Shown here: positions 1 to 6,666 of the stretch, piece by piece | How positions within the stretch are numbered: the stretch's first letter is position 1 | How the letters are laid out: each line of letters starts with the position of its first letter | NCBI GenBank assembly: GCA_025350285.1 | Contig: JANXYE010000657.1 | Span: 1 to 13,935 of the forward strand | From: Chloroflexota bacterium | Lineage (GTDB): Bacteria; Chloroflexota; Dehalococcoidia; Tepidiformales; Tepidiformaceae | Direction: 5' to 3' | Length of the DNA stretch: 13,935 bases | Position numbers and translations under genes: made by a program | The notes under the pieces: model-generated | Told to the model about the DNA's origin: nothing | What the model saw: only the letters and a program-made list of their open reading frames with translations | The model's database searches: none

Positions 1-7
1 GCCGGCC

Positions 8-23
8 GGGGCTCGGCGGCCCC
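8..23 (-). terminator. Possible hairpin downstream of the DUF4157 gene
   Basis: Five G-C pairs (GGGGC with GCCCC) enclose a six-base loop, starting about 10 bases past the stop codon of the DUF4157 gene. There is no T-run after it on the minus strand, so it is at best a non-canonical terminator or an mRNA 3'-end stabiliser. Confidence 0.25.
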
Positions 24-33
24 ACTCGACTCC

Positions 34-690
34 CTAGTCCTCTTCCTTTGCGGCCCTGGGGTCGGCGCCCGAAGCGATCTGGGCGGCGACGATGTCCGCC
101 TCTTGCTCGTGCGCATCGCCGGCCGCGCCGACCGTCAGCCCGCCCGGGGCCGCTTCCCCGCCGCTCGACTGCTGGACGACGTGCGTGAGTTCGTGCGCCA
201 TCAGCGAGACATCGCCAGGGTTCTGATCCTGCCGGAGGAAGACATCGGAGCCGGTGGTGAACGCCTTGGCCGTCATTCCTCGCGCCAGCGCATCGGAACG
301 CGAGTCCTGATGCACGCGCACGCCGCCAAGGTCAACCCCCATGGCAGGCTCCACGCGTGCCCGCATCGGCGCCGAGAGCGCTGAGCCGCCGCCGCGCATG
401 CTCTCTATCTGGCTCGACGACCCGGCGTCAAGTTGCCCGCCAGCCAGACCGACTGAGGGCGCCGGGGCGGCCGGGTCGTGCTTCTTTTGCAGTTCCGGAT
501 CTTCTTCCAGTTCTTCTGGCGCCGCCGCGCGGCGAATTTCGGCTTCACGTTGCACGAGGCGCGCGACCGCGCTGTTCCCTGCGTTCCGTTGCAGCCGCAG
601 CAGTGGATGTTCTGGCGCGTCGCTCGTCCGCGCCGCATGGTGGCGGGACGCTTGTTCAGCGTCACGAGTGGCATGGAGACGTTCAGGCAT
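34..690 (-). CDS. DUF4157 (eCIS core) domain protein with HELTH zinc-peptidase-like motif
   Basis: This 218-residue protein carries a DUF4157 domain (about residues 105-175) with the HExxH-type motif H166-E-L-T-H170 and a downstream HEQEAD segment (194-199). Such motifs bind zinc in metallopeptidases, and Glu or His of HEQEAD could be a further ligand. Residues 33-47 hold the 'LQR..GN.AV..L.Q' motif that commonly precedes DUF4157; the stretch between is acidic and disordered-looking. In the family, DUF4157 proteins are often linked to extracellular contractile injection systems, as cargo or accessory proteins, but many stand alone. No sheath, tube, baseplate or AAA+ gene is visible here, so the role is open. 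There is no signal peptide. I chose the ATG at 690 because GGAGG lies 9 bases upstream; an ATG two codons earlier (696) is only 3 bases from it. Confidence 0.85.
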   Translation of the reverse strand: MPERLHATRDAEQASRHHAARTSDAPEHPLLRLQRNAGNSAVARLVQREAEIRRAAAPEELEEDPELQKKHDPAAPAPSVGLAGGQLDAGSSSQIESMRGGGSALSAPMRARVEPAMGVDLGGVRVHQDSRSDALARGMTAKAFTTGSDVFLRQDQNPGDVSLMAHELTHVVQQSSGGEAAPGGLTVGAAGDAHEQEADIVAAQIASGADPRAAKEED

Positions 691-710
691 TGGCATAACC
701 CTCCGCCGCT

Positions 711-716
711 ATTCTA
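711..716 (-). promoter_or_regulatory. Possible -10 box upstream of the DUF4157 gene
   Basis: The minus strand reads TAGAAT (5 of 6 to TATAAT), placing a start site near 704, just at the GGAGGG ribosome site. The best -35 is a poor TTGCGG 19 bases upstream, so support rests mainly on the -10. Confidence 0.25.
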
Positions 717-757
717 CTCCGCCTGGCAAGTGTCCCCGCAACCAGCGAACCCCTCAA

Positions 758-1663
758 TTATGCGTGAACTTCCTCGCGCGTTTTCGCAATCGCCTTTTGG
801 CGGTCGAACTCGGCCTTTCGCTTCGCCAACTGCTCGGGCGGGACCTCCAGGCTGTAGAAGTCCTTCTTCCAGGACGGGTCATCCCTCCAGCGGAAGGGTG
901 TGCGGACGGTGGTCATCGGGGCGCCCGCCGATTCGAGCAGGTCGAACGCTATCGCCAGGATGGTGCGCTGTGACTCAGCGTCGTTCGGCTTTCCGCACGA
1001 GTTGCCGAGTGGAAAATCGCTCCAAACGAAGCGTGCCACGCCACAGGTCTCCACAAGGTCTTTCGCGCACCCGAGCACGACGGTCGGGATCCCCTGCTCT
1101 TCGATCTGGCGGGAGGTCAGACTCACGGTCTGGTGGCAGACCGGTCAGGTGGCCACCAGGACGGCGACATCAACGCCGTCCTCCCGCATCATCCCCGCGA
1201 TCTCCGGTGCGTCGCGCTCGATCGTCTGGCGCTGGCTGCGCGTCGTTTCCACCCCGTAAAACCGGGGCGCGATGCTGCCGATCCGCCCGGCGGCCTCAAG
1301 CTCGCGCATCCGGAGCAACGGGAAGTAAGAGTTCTGGTCCTCCGCCGACGTGTGCTTGCGGTCGTAGCCGATGTGCGAAATACGCAGGTCCGGGGTGCAA
1401 TCCGTTGGCAGCATGTAGGTGTGCCGGAACTTCGCCTCAGCGTTGTACGCCGCCCACGGGCCCTGGTCGCCGAACTCCGGCCGGTAGGGCGCGGCCGTCG
1501 TGACAATCCCGATGCGGCTCTCGGCCAGCGGCTTCTTCAGTGGCGTAAAGGGTGCGCTCTCGTGCTCTGCCCAGCGGTATGGGTTGTCGTATCCCTGCGC
1601 CAGATAGTAAGCCCGGCTCCGTTCCACATACCGGATTGGCTGGTCCAGTTCGTCCTCGGTCAT
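758..1663 (-). CDS. Selenoprotein of the glycine/betaine/sarcosine/D-proline reductase B (GrdB/PrdB-like) family
   Basis: One continuous frame of 301 residues is interrupted only by TGA at 1147-1145 (codon 173). Both halves match the same family: residues before the TGA include the 'NSYFPLLRMRELEAAGRIGS' and APRFYGV blocks, and those after it include IEEQGIPTVVLG, SDFPLGNSCGKP and a charged C-terminus. The TGA falls exactly at the redox site, giving U-P-V-C-H-Q, a U-x-x-C pair. Sec in the substrate-specific subunit is established for GrdB and PrdB, which cleave C-N bonds of glycine, betaine, sarcosine or proline. Stand-alone relatives like this one, without GrdA/GrdC or PrdA beside them, have no assigned substrate. 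The start is ATG 1663, preceded by AGGAG at 6 bases; TTG 1669 abuts the SD and is unlikely. The alternative is a recently broken gene with Cys changed to TGA; automatic annotation would split it into 174- and 122-residue pieces. Confidence 0.85.
1118..1143 (-). promoter_or_regulatory. Candidate bacterial SECIS element downstream of the in-frame UGA
   Basis: Two mutually exclusive hairpins follow the UGA. The distal one (1132-1118) is CAGAC-CGUGA-GUCUG: five pairs, with a five-base loop starting 18 bases after the UGA and a G in its second position. This fits the usual bacterial SECIS spacing (roughly 16-37 bases) and the loop-G rule. The proximal one (1143-1126) is CGGUCUG-CCAC-CAGACCG: seven pairs, starting 2 bases after the UGA. 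A ribosome with UGA in its A site would cover the proximal stem, which could release the distal one for SelB. The assignment is structural inference only. Confidence 0.45.
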
Positions 1664-1676
1664 TGCCAACTCCTGC

Positions 1677-1704
1677 CAGCACCACGTGTGCTGCGCGCAG
1701 TATA
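1677..1704 (-). promoter_or_regulatory. Probable promoter and 5'-end hairpin of the selenoprotein gene
   Basis: The minus strand has TATACT (1704-1699, 5 of 6 to TATAAT) about 36 bases before the ATG; no good -35 is seen. The predicted transcript would begin near 1692 with CAGCAC-ACGTG-GTGCTG (1693-1677), a six-pair hairpin with a CACGTG core. The AGGAG ribosome site follows within a few bases. The hairpin could protect the 5' end or affect initiation. Confidence 0.35.
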
Positions 1705-1871
1705 CGCCGCACGGTACCCGAGCCCTACGCCGACGAATACGTGGCGGCGATTGCCGCCTGCATCGCCGAACTCCGAGGCGGCGCGTCGGCCCGATCCACC
1801 GAGGCGGCCTACAACTGAAGAGTTGGCCGCCAGGAGGCCAGGCGACCAGGGACGAAGAGTGCCAGCCACGC

Positions 1872-1970
1872 CGCCATCATGAGACTTGGCCGCTTGGCCC
1901 CTTGGCGGCCGGCGAACCTTAGATGGCTCGCCGCGCTCAGGTCCGGCGCCGCGCCATCATGGGACTTGGC
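1872..1970. repeat. Imperfect direct repeat, 19 bases, period 80
   Basis: CGCCATCATGAGACTTGGC (1872-1890) recurs at 1952-1970 with one change (A to G at 1962). Both copies are followed closely by a CTTGGCGGCC word (1901-1910 and 1973-1982). An inverted relative, TTGGCCGCCAGG, lies near 1823. These could be operator sites of the hydrolase gene or decayed interspersed repeats. Confidence 0.5.
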
Positions 1971-1984
1971 TTCTTGGCGGCCTT

Positions 1985-2014
1985 TTGCGTTCCGAGCCCC
2001 GATTGCAACAGAAT
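1985..2014 (+). promoter_or_regulatory. Weak candidate promoter for the alpha/beta hydrolase
   Basis: TTGCGT (1985-1990) and CAGAAT (2009-2014) are 18 bases apart, about 28 bases before the ATG. Each matches consensus only partly (3 and 4 of 6). Confidence 0.25.
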
Positions 2015-2041
2015 GCCCACACCCTGGTACGGAGTCCCGCC

Positions 2042-2995
2042 ATGAACGCCGACCTCGCCCTCTTCCTCCCTTCGGCCATCGATCCGGAGACGGCCGCCTT
2101 CAACGAACAGCTCGAAAAGCTGCTCTCGACCGTGCCACCGACCCACACCATCCCGCCCGCCATCACACGGGCCGCGCGTGAGGAGGGGAAAGGCACGTTC
2201 GGACCCGTCGTCACCGACCCCGATGCTGTCATACGGGTGGTGCCGGGGCGTGGCCGGGAAGTCCCCGTACGCATCACCACCCCCAAGACCCGAGCGGCCC
2301 GGGGCGTTTACATCGATGTCCATGGCGGCGGCTGGGTGCTCGGGAGGGCCCACCACGGCGATGTCCGCAACCGCGCGATAGCCGAAAACGTGGGCCTCGC
2401 GGTGGTCAGCATCGATTACCGCCTCGCGCCGGAAGACCCCTACCCCGCGGGCCCGGACGACTGTGAAGACGCCACCGCCTGGGTGCTGAAGCACGCCCAA
2501 TCCGAGTTCGGCAGCGCCCGCCTGCTCATCGGTGGAGGATCGGCTGGCGCGCATCTGGCCGCCGTCACCCTCCTCCGCATGCGCGACCGCCACGGCTACA
2601 CCGGCTGGGCCGGCGCGAACCTCGTGTTCGGCGTCTACGACGTTGGCCAGACGCCGAGCTCGGCCACCTGGGGCACGCGCAACCTCGTCCTCAACTCGGA
2701 AATCATGCGCTGGTTCGGCGAGTGTTACGCACCGCCTTCCAGCTGGCGCGACCCCGATGTCTCCCCGATCTTCGCCCGCCTGCATGGCATGCCGCCCGCG
2801 CTCTTCACCGTGGGCACGATGGACCCGCTGCTCGACGACACGCTCTTCATGCACGCCCGCTGGCTGGCGGCCGGCAACGAAGGCGAACTCGCCGTCTACC
2901 CGGGCGGCGTGCACGGCTTCACCGGCTTCCCCAGCGCGCTCGGCAAGAAGGCGAACCAGAAGTCAGACGCCTGGATGAACTCGCGGTTGGGTTGA
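2042..2995 (+). CDS. Alpha/beta hydrolase, acetyl-esterase/lipase (hormone-sensitive lipase) family
   Basis: The 317-residue length is typical of the family. The hallmarks appear in order: oxyanion-hole motif H94-G-G-G-W98, DYRLAPE (125-131), the nucleophile elbow G-G-G-S167-A-G-A-H, acid D261 in DPLLDD, and base H291 in VHGF. Ser167-Asp261-His291 should form the triad. The enzyme should hydrolyse short-chain carboxylic esters in the cytoplasm; no signal peptide is seen and the natural substrate cannot be read from the sequence. The ATG at 2042 starts where the family N-terminus begins. Its SD is weak (GGAG 8-11 bases upstream), and the open frame extending upstream to 1886 is rich in GC-biased filler. 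The gene faces the lipoprotein gene, with only 25 bases between the stops and no clear terminator. Confidence 0.92.
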   Translation: MNADLALFLPSAIDPETAAFNEQLEKLLSTVPPTHTIPPAITRAAREEGKGTFGPVVTDPDAVIRVVPGRGREVPVRITTPKTRAARGVYIDVHGGGWVLGRAHHGDVRNRAIAENVGLAVVSIDYRLAPEDPYPAGPDDCEDATAWVLKHAQSEFGSARLLIGGGSAGAHLAAVTLLRMRDRHGYTGWAGANLVFGVYDVGQTPSSATWGTRNLVLNSEIMRWFGECYAPPSSWRDPDVSPIFARLHGMPPALFTVGTMDPLLDDTLFMHARWLAAGNEGELAVYPGGVHGFTGFPSALGKKANQKSDAWMNSRLG

Positions 2996-3020
2996 CCATG
3001 CCGCCCCGGGGTTGGATGAG

Positions 3021-3605
3021 CTACGGCGCCGTGACTCCCGCTCGCTGACAGCTCGCGTCCGCCTTCACCAGAGGGACCAACCGCAGCCGTACCGCGTCTC
3101 GCATCGCCGGGAAGGCGCGCAGGGGGCGGATGGCCGGCTCCTGCGTTCGCCGCGAGCGTTGCATGTCGGTCAGCGTCTCGGTTGGTACCGCCCGCGTCGC
3201 CGCGTTGGGGTCGTAACACCACGTTCTTGGCGGGTCCTGCGTCGCCTGGGCCGGCGTGCAGGCCGGCTTCTTCCGTAGCTCCCACATCCCGAGCCGCGCG
3301 GCCTGGCCGCGCTTGAGCTGAGTCAGGTCTTCGTCCAGAGCGGCGATCATCTGGCCGTGGCCAGCCGTCAGGTCCGCCGGCGGGATAGCCTGCCGGAGGA
3401 TCTGCACATAGCGGTCGCTGTCCGCGATGCCGCTCGCATCCACGGAGGGCGCGTCTTTCTCCGCCGCGAAGGCCGAGCACACCGCCGCGACGTACGTTCC
3501 ATCGGCCCGGTCAGCAGCCGGTTGGGAGGGCGAATCATCCGAACATGCGGCGAGTACCGTCACCAGCCCGGCAACCGTCAAGAGCGTGGCGTTCCTGAGC
3601 CCCAC
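3021..3605 (-). CDS. Small predicted lipoprotein of unknown function
   Basis: This 194-residue protein has a short basic N-terminus, a hydrophobic segment and the lipobox L18-A-A-C21, then an Asp/Ser/Pro-rich linker. It is therefore probably exported and lipid-anchored. The mature part has four further cysteines, which could form disulfides outside the cytoplasm, and is otherwise not a family I recognise. I chose GTG at 3605 because GGGAG lies 8 bases upstream and it gives a normal-length signal peptide. An in-frame ATG at 3632 has no SD and would add nine residues. It lies downstream of the metallophosphoesterase gene on the same strand, 199 bases away, so it probably has its own promoter. 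Confidence 0.65.
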   Translation of the reverse strand: MGLRNATLLTVAGLVTVLAACSDDSPSQPAADRADGTYVAAVCSAFAAEKDAPSVDASGIADSDRYVQILRQAIPPADLTAGHGQMIAALDEDLTQLKRGQAARLGMWELRKKPACTPAQATQDPPRTWCYDPNAATRAVPTETLTDMQRSRRTQEPAIRPLRAFPAMRDAVRLRLVPLVKADASCQRAGVTAP

Positions 3606-3694
3606 GATGCAGTCTCCCAGTCCACGAACCATACCGTAATTGGAGGGCTGTCAGGGCGAGTTCCAGGTGTCCGCCGCCAGCCGTTTCACCCTCG

Positions 3695-3720
3695 CCCGTC
3701 CTTCCCGGGAAGGATTCGGG
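3695..3720. other. Perfect 16-base palindrome within an extended hairpin
   Basis: TCCTTCCCGGGAAGGA (3699-3714) is a perfect palindrome, flanked by CCCG and CGGG that can also pair past a TT bulge. It lies in the gap after the metallophosphoesterase gene and before the lipoprotein gene. No T-run follows on either strand, so it may be a processing or termination hairpin, or a dimeric repressor site. Confidence 0.45.
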
Positions 3721-3804
3721 AGACCCCATGCCAGCACGCGGGGCACTGGGTGAGGGCTTACCGCCCGGCGACCCTCAGACCAGAGCGGTCACCGGCGAAG
3801 GCGA

Positions 3805-4521
3805 TCACAGCTCCCCGACCAACTCCGCGCGCGACACATCCACCCCGCTCCCGTTGAGCCGGATGATGTTGATCGAACGCGCCAGGTCCGGGCTGCCCGA
3901 GTAGTACGCGGGGACGGTGCCATCGCCCGCTGGTGTCGGGCGGTCCCAGTGCCCGAGCGCCAGGTAGTCCGCGTCGAGAGCCGCAATCTGGCGGTCGCGG
4001 ATGAGCCAGGAACGGTGCGGGTCGTCCTCGCCGGCATGCCAGTGTCCATGGGCCATGGCGATCTGCCAGCGGTAGACCCGTGGCGGTGCGCCTTCCAATG
4101 GCGACATGTCGTTGTAGTCGGTGTGCGGCCGGCCCCAAATGCTCAGGTCGAGCCCGGCGAACGCCGCCTGGTCGCCATCCGTCACGCCAAAGACATGAAC
4201 GTTGCCAGGGTCGGCAACGCCTCCCCGGCGGTAGACGGAATCCGGCGTAATAGGGTCGTGGTTGCCCGGGAGGATGACCACCGGCTTGCCATAATCCGCC
4301 AGCAGCCTGGCCGTCCGGTCCAGCGTTTCCATCGGCAAGCGGTTGTGGTCGAAGATATCCCCCGCGAGCAACAGGATATCCGCCGCGTTCGCCGCGGCTG
4401 TCCGCAGCACGACCTCCAGGACCGCCACATCGGAGCGTGCGGGCCGCCCATCGATGCAGATATGCAGGTCCGAACTGTGCGCGATGATGACGGGCGGCGA
4501 ACTCTGTTCAACGGAAGCCAT
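3805..4521 (-). CDS. Calcineurin-like metallophosphoesterase (SbcD/Mre11-type fold)
   Basis: A 238-residue protein with the full set of two-metal phosphoesterase motifs: D18-L-H20, G54-D-I-F-D58, G86-N-H-D89, H158-G-H160 and G190-H191. These residues bind the Mn/Fe pair and the phosphate. The early motifs resemble SbcD-like exonucleases, but the protein is shorter than SbcD, lacks its capping domain, and has no sbcC neighbour. A stand-alone phosphodiesterase or phosphatase is therefore as likely as a nuclease. It is cytoplasmic by sequence. ATG 4521 is the best start, although GAGG lies only 3 bases upstream; TTG 4530 is an alternative. The CGNR regulator gene lies 62 bases upstream on the same strand, so the two may be cotranscribed. 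Confidence 0.88.
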   Translation of the reverse strand: MASVEQSSPPVIIAHSSDLHICIDGRPARSDVAVLEVVLRTAAANAADILLLAGDIFDHNRLPMETLDRTARLLADYGKPVVILPGNHDPITPDSVYRRGGVADPGNVHVFGVTDGDQAAFAGLDLSIWGRPHTDYNDMSPLEGAPPRVYRWQIAMAHGHWHAGEDDPHRSWLIRDRQIAALDADYLALGHWDRPTPAGDGTVPAYYSGSPDLARSINIIRLNGSGVDVSRAELVGEL

Positions 4522-4583
4522 GTGCCTCAACGAGACGGCATTGGCAGGGAAGGGTCAATCTGGCGCCGTTCGCCGCCCGCGTA

Positions 4584-5393
4584 CTACGGCTGGACCGCCG
4601 CCGCCACCCGCTCGGTACGCCGCCGCTCCTGGTAGTTCCGCACCTTCACCCGGTTCCCGCAGACGGCCATCCAGCACCACGTCCGCGATGCCTTGGGCGA
4701 CAGGTCGTAGAACACCCACCGGCAGTCCGCGCCTGGACACGATTTCAACCGCGTCCATGTGCCGGCGTACATCGCCTCCATAACGGCGGCGAGGATCGCG
4801 CCGGCCACGCCCGCGATTCCCGGCCCCGCCGGATTCAGCACCGGCGCGTGAGGGGTGGCGAAGCGGCCAACCAACGGCGCACTAGCCGCCAGGCCATCCA
4901 GCCGCTCAAGGACCGCGGGGTCGAGCGGCTGACCGTTGTTCGCGAAGACGAGAGCCCTCAGCACCGCTTTGAGGTCCCTCAGGCGCTCAACCTCACCATC
5001 GTTCAGTTCCCCGGCAAGGTCCGATAACCCTCTGGCCGCCAGCCAAACGTGCGCTTCTTCGGGTGAACCAAGGCCCCCGGTTGGCTCTGGTCCGCGCGCG
5101 GCCAGCCGGCGTCCGCCGAGGATCGCGCTCACGAGCGGCTGGCTGATCCCGTACGCCTTCGCCAGGGCCGACTGGCTCTCCCCGCGCGCGTGCCTCCGCC
5201 GGATACTCTCGCCCATGGCCAGCCTGTCCGCCGATGGCTCCGCGTCCAACGCGTTGAGGAATTCGTGCACCAGCCTGAGGCGACCCGGGGCGAGGTGCAG
5301 TTCAATGGCGGTCGTGTCTTCCACCTTCGCATCATGCTTCGCTTGCCGTGCATGACGCAACACCGCCGAATGGTCTTGACAGGTTACTGACAC
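4584..5393 (-). CDS. CGNR zinc-finger transcriptional regulator with inserted helix-turn-helix
   Basis: The C-terminus has the CGNR zinc finger: C219, C224, C240 and C245, the last within the C-G-N-R signature, followed by a basic tail that should contact DNA. The N-terminal ABATE-like domain begins with the typical LRLVHEFLNALD (39-50) and resumes near 'SPEEAHVWLAARGL'. Between them, at about 55-104, sits an extra segment. Residues 62-96 of it (SIRRRHARGESQSALAKAYG, then ISQPLVSAILGGRR) read as a resolvase- or invertase-style helix-turn-helix. The protein thus appears to have two DNA-binding parts. The start is uncertain: GTG 5393 has no SD, and GTG 5324 would start just before the family homology. 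The upstream end faces the propeller operon and overlaps its promoter, so it may regulate that operon. Confidence 0.82.
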   Translation of the reverse strand: MSVTCQDHSAVLRHARQAKHDAKVEDTTAIELHLAPGRLRLVHEFLNALDAEPSADRLAMGESIRRRHARGESQSALAKAYGISQPLVSAILGGRRLAARGPEPTGGLGSPEEAHVWLAARGLSDLAGELNDGEVERLRDLKAVLRALVFANNGQPLDPAVLERLDGLAASAPLVGRFATPHAPVLNPAGPGIAGVAGAILAAVMEAMYAGTWTRLKSCPGADCRWVFYDLSPKASRTWCWMAVCGNRVKVRNYQERRRTERVAAAVQP

Positions 5394-5404
5394 CAGTCTA
5401 GGCT
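5376..5404 (+). promoter_or_regulatory. Candidate promoter of the propeller-VOC-GyrI operon
   Basis: A perfect -35 TTGACA (5376-5381) and TAGGCT (5399-5404, 3 of 6) are separated by 17 bases, 34 bases before the propeller gene. The site overlaps the start region of the divergent CGNR regulator gene. Confidence 0.5.
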
Positions 5405-5438
5405 TGCAGCCGGTTAGTCACCAACATTGGAGACAGAT

Positions 5439-6587
5439 ATGCAGACCCACGTTCTTGTTGGCACGAAGAAGGGCATCTGGACGTACACGTCGGATGAACG
5501 CCGGGAAACCTGGGAGATCTCCCAACCGGCCCTCCCGGGCTGGACCATCAACCACATCAGCATCGATACCCGGCGCGAAACGCCCCGGCTCTACGCGGCG
5601 GCGAACCACTGGGCCTGGGGCCCGTCCGTCGCCCGTAGTGACGATGGCGGCGAGACCTGGGACCAGCGCACGGTCGGCTTCGGTTTCCCCGTGGATATGG
5701 GCGTGACGGTCGCCGCCAGCTGGCATGTCGAGCCCGGACATGCGGACCAGCCGGGTGTGGTTTACGCCGGCGCCCAGCCGGGCGGGATGTTTCGCAGCGA
5801 GGACTGGGGCGAAACATGGGCGCCCGTCGAAGCCCTGAACCGCCATAGGTTCCGCGAGTTCTGGGGCCCGACTGGCTCCGTGGGGGAGTCCTCGCTCCAC
5901 TCAATCCAGGTCGATCCTCGCGAACCGAACCGCATCTACGCCGCTATCAGCACGGGTGGGACGTACGCCACCGAAGACGCCGGCCAGAGCTGGGATCTCT
6001 GCTCGCACAGCCTCGTCGTCACAACTCCCGTCGCCAAAGCCTTCCTGGCGGAGATGGCGGTCTCGTTCCCGCAACCCGATCTGCCGCCTGGCGTCGACCC
6101 GGCCGCGGGCGATGAATTCCACAAGCTCGTGCTTGATGCCAAGCGACCCGACCGGCTCTGGGGCCAGTCCCACGTCGGCGTTTTCAGGTCGGATAATCGC
6201 GGCAAGGACTGGGAAGACGTCACGGCCGGCCTGCCGTCGTTCCACGGGTTCCCGATCGCCGTCACCCGCCGCAACCCGGACGCCGTCTTCGTGGTCCCCC
6301 TCGAGTTCGAGACGTTTAACTTCCGCGTCGTCCGCGGTCAGTTCGCCGTCTGGAGGACGATGGACGCTGGCAAGAGCTGGCAGGCCATGACCAACGGCCT
6401 CCCTGGCCCGCACGACTACCAGAGCGCCTACCGCGAAGCCATGGCCACGGACGGCCTCGAAACCGAGGGCGTCTACGTGGGCACCACCAACGGCGCCGTC
6501 TACGGCAGCAACGACCTCGGCGAACACTGGCGGCGCCTTCCCGGCACGCTCCCCCCGATCCTGTCGGTGACCGCCGGCGCCTGGTAG
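5439..6587 (+). CDS. Seven-Asp-box beta-propeller protein (BNR/sialidase- or sortilin-like)
   Basis: The 382-residue protein has seven regularly spaced Asp-box-type motifs ('S/T-x-D-x-G-x-x-W'): residues 18-25, 67-74, 120-127, 178-185, 251-258, 307-314 and 357-364. Seven boxes at about 50-70 residue spacing imply a seven-bladed propeller, the first box being degenerate (DERRETW). Proteins of this type are often labelled exo-alpha-sialidase or glycosyl hydrolase, but I see no sialidase Arg triad or FRIP motif, so an enzyme function is not supported. There is no signal peptide, so it probably acts in the cytoplasm as a binding or scaffold protein. ATG 5439 is preceded by GGAG at 6 bases. It is first in a likely three-gene operon. 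Confidence 0.85.
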   Translation: MQTHVLVGTKKGIWTYTSDERRETWEISQPALPGWTINHISIDTRRETPRLYAAANHWAWGPSVARSDDGGETWDQRTVGFGFPVDMGVTVAASWHVEPGHADQPGVVYAGAQPGGMFRSEDWGETWAPVEALNRHRFREFWGPTGSVGESSLHSIQVDPREPNRIYAAISTGGTYATEDAGQSWDLCSHSLVVTTPVAKAFLAEMAVSFPQPDLPPGVDPAAGDEFHKLVLDAKRPDRLWGQSHVGVFRSDNRGKDWEDVTAGLPSFHGFPIAVTRRNPDAVFVVPLEFETFNFRVVRGQFAVWRTMDAGKSWQAMTNGLPGPHDYQSAYREAMATDGLETEGVYVGTTNGAVYGSNDLGEHWRRLPGTLPPILSVTAGAW

Positions 6588-6592
6588 CCATC

Positions 6593-6614
6593 GGCCCGGC
6601 CGGACCACCGGGTC
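6593..6614 (+). other. Intercistronic hairpin after the propeller gene
   Basis: GGCCCGG and CCGGGTC pair over seven positions (one G-U) around an eight-base loop, 5 bases after the stop codon. No T-run follows, so transcription probably continues into the VOC gene; the hairpin may set relative mRNA stability. Confidence 0.35.
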
Positions 6615-6666
6615 GCCCACGGACGATGTTCACCACTTCCCCCGAACGGGGCACAGGAGGCAACCC

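Larger units (their letters stand above)
1705..2041. other. Gene-poor stretch between the selenoprotein and hydrolase genes
   Basis: Over 300 bases carry no convincing gene. A plus-strand frame ending at 1818 gives a short peptide (VPEPYADEYVAAIAACIAEL and on to a stop) with protein-like composition but no start or SD; it might be a gene remnant. From about 1820 the DNA is rich in TTGGC/GGCC/CCAGG words in both orientations, with one clear imperfect direct repeat and a weak promoter before the hydrolase. Confidence 0.5.

Noticed and set aside
1145..1669. Reading the two minus-strand frames as separate genes or a frameshifted pseudogene
   Set aside because: Both halves are in the same frame, the interruption is a single TGA at the conserved redox position, and the residues right after it (PVCHQ) belong to the family; the downstream half has no SD of its own.
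1720..1818. Short plus-strand coding-like peptide before the hydrolase
   Set aside because: It has no start codon with an SD and no recognisable family, and is too short to tell from chance in GC-rich DNA.
3535..3729. Minus-strand 64-residue frame upstream of the lipoprotein
   Set aside because: It overlaps the lipoprotein gene in another frame, has arbitrary composition, and is explained as a shadow frame.
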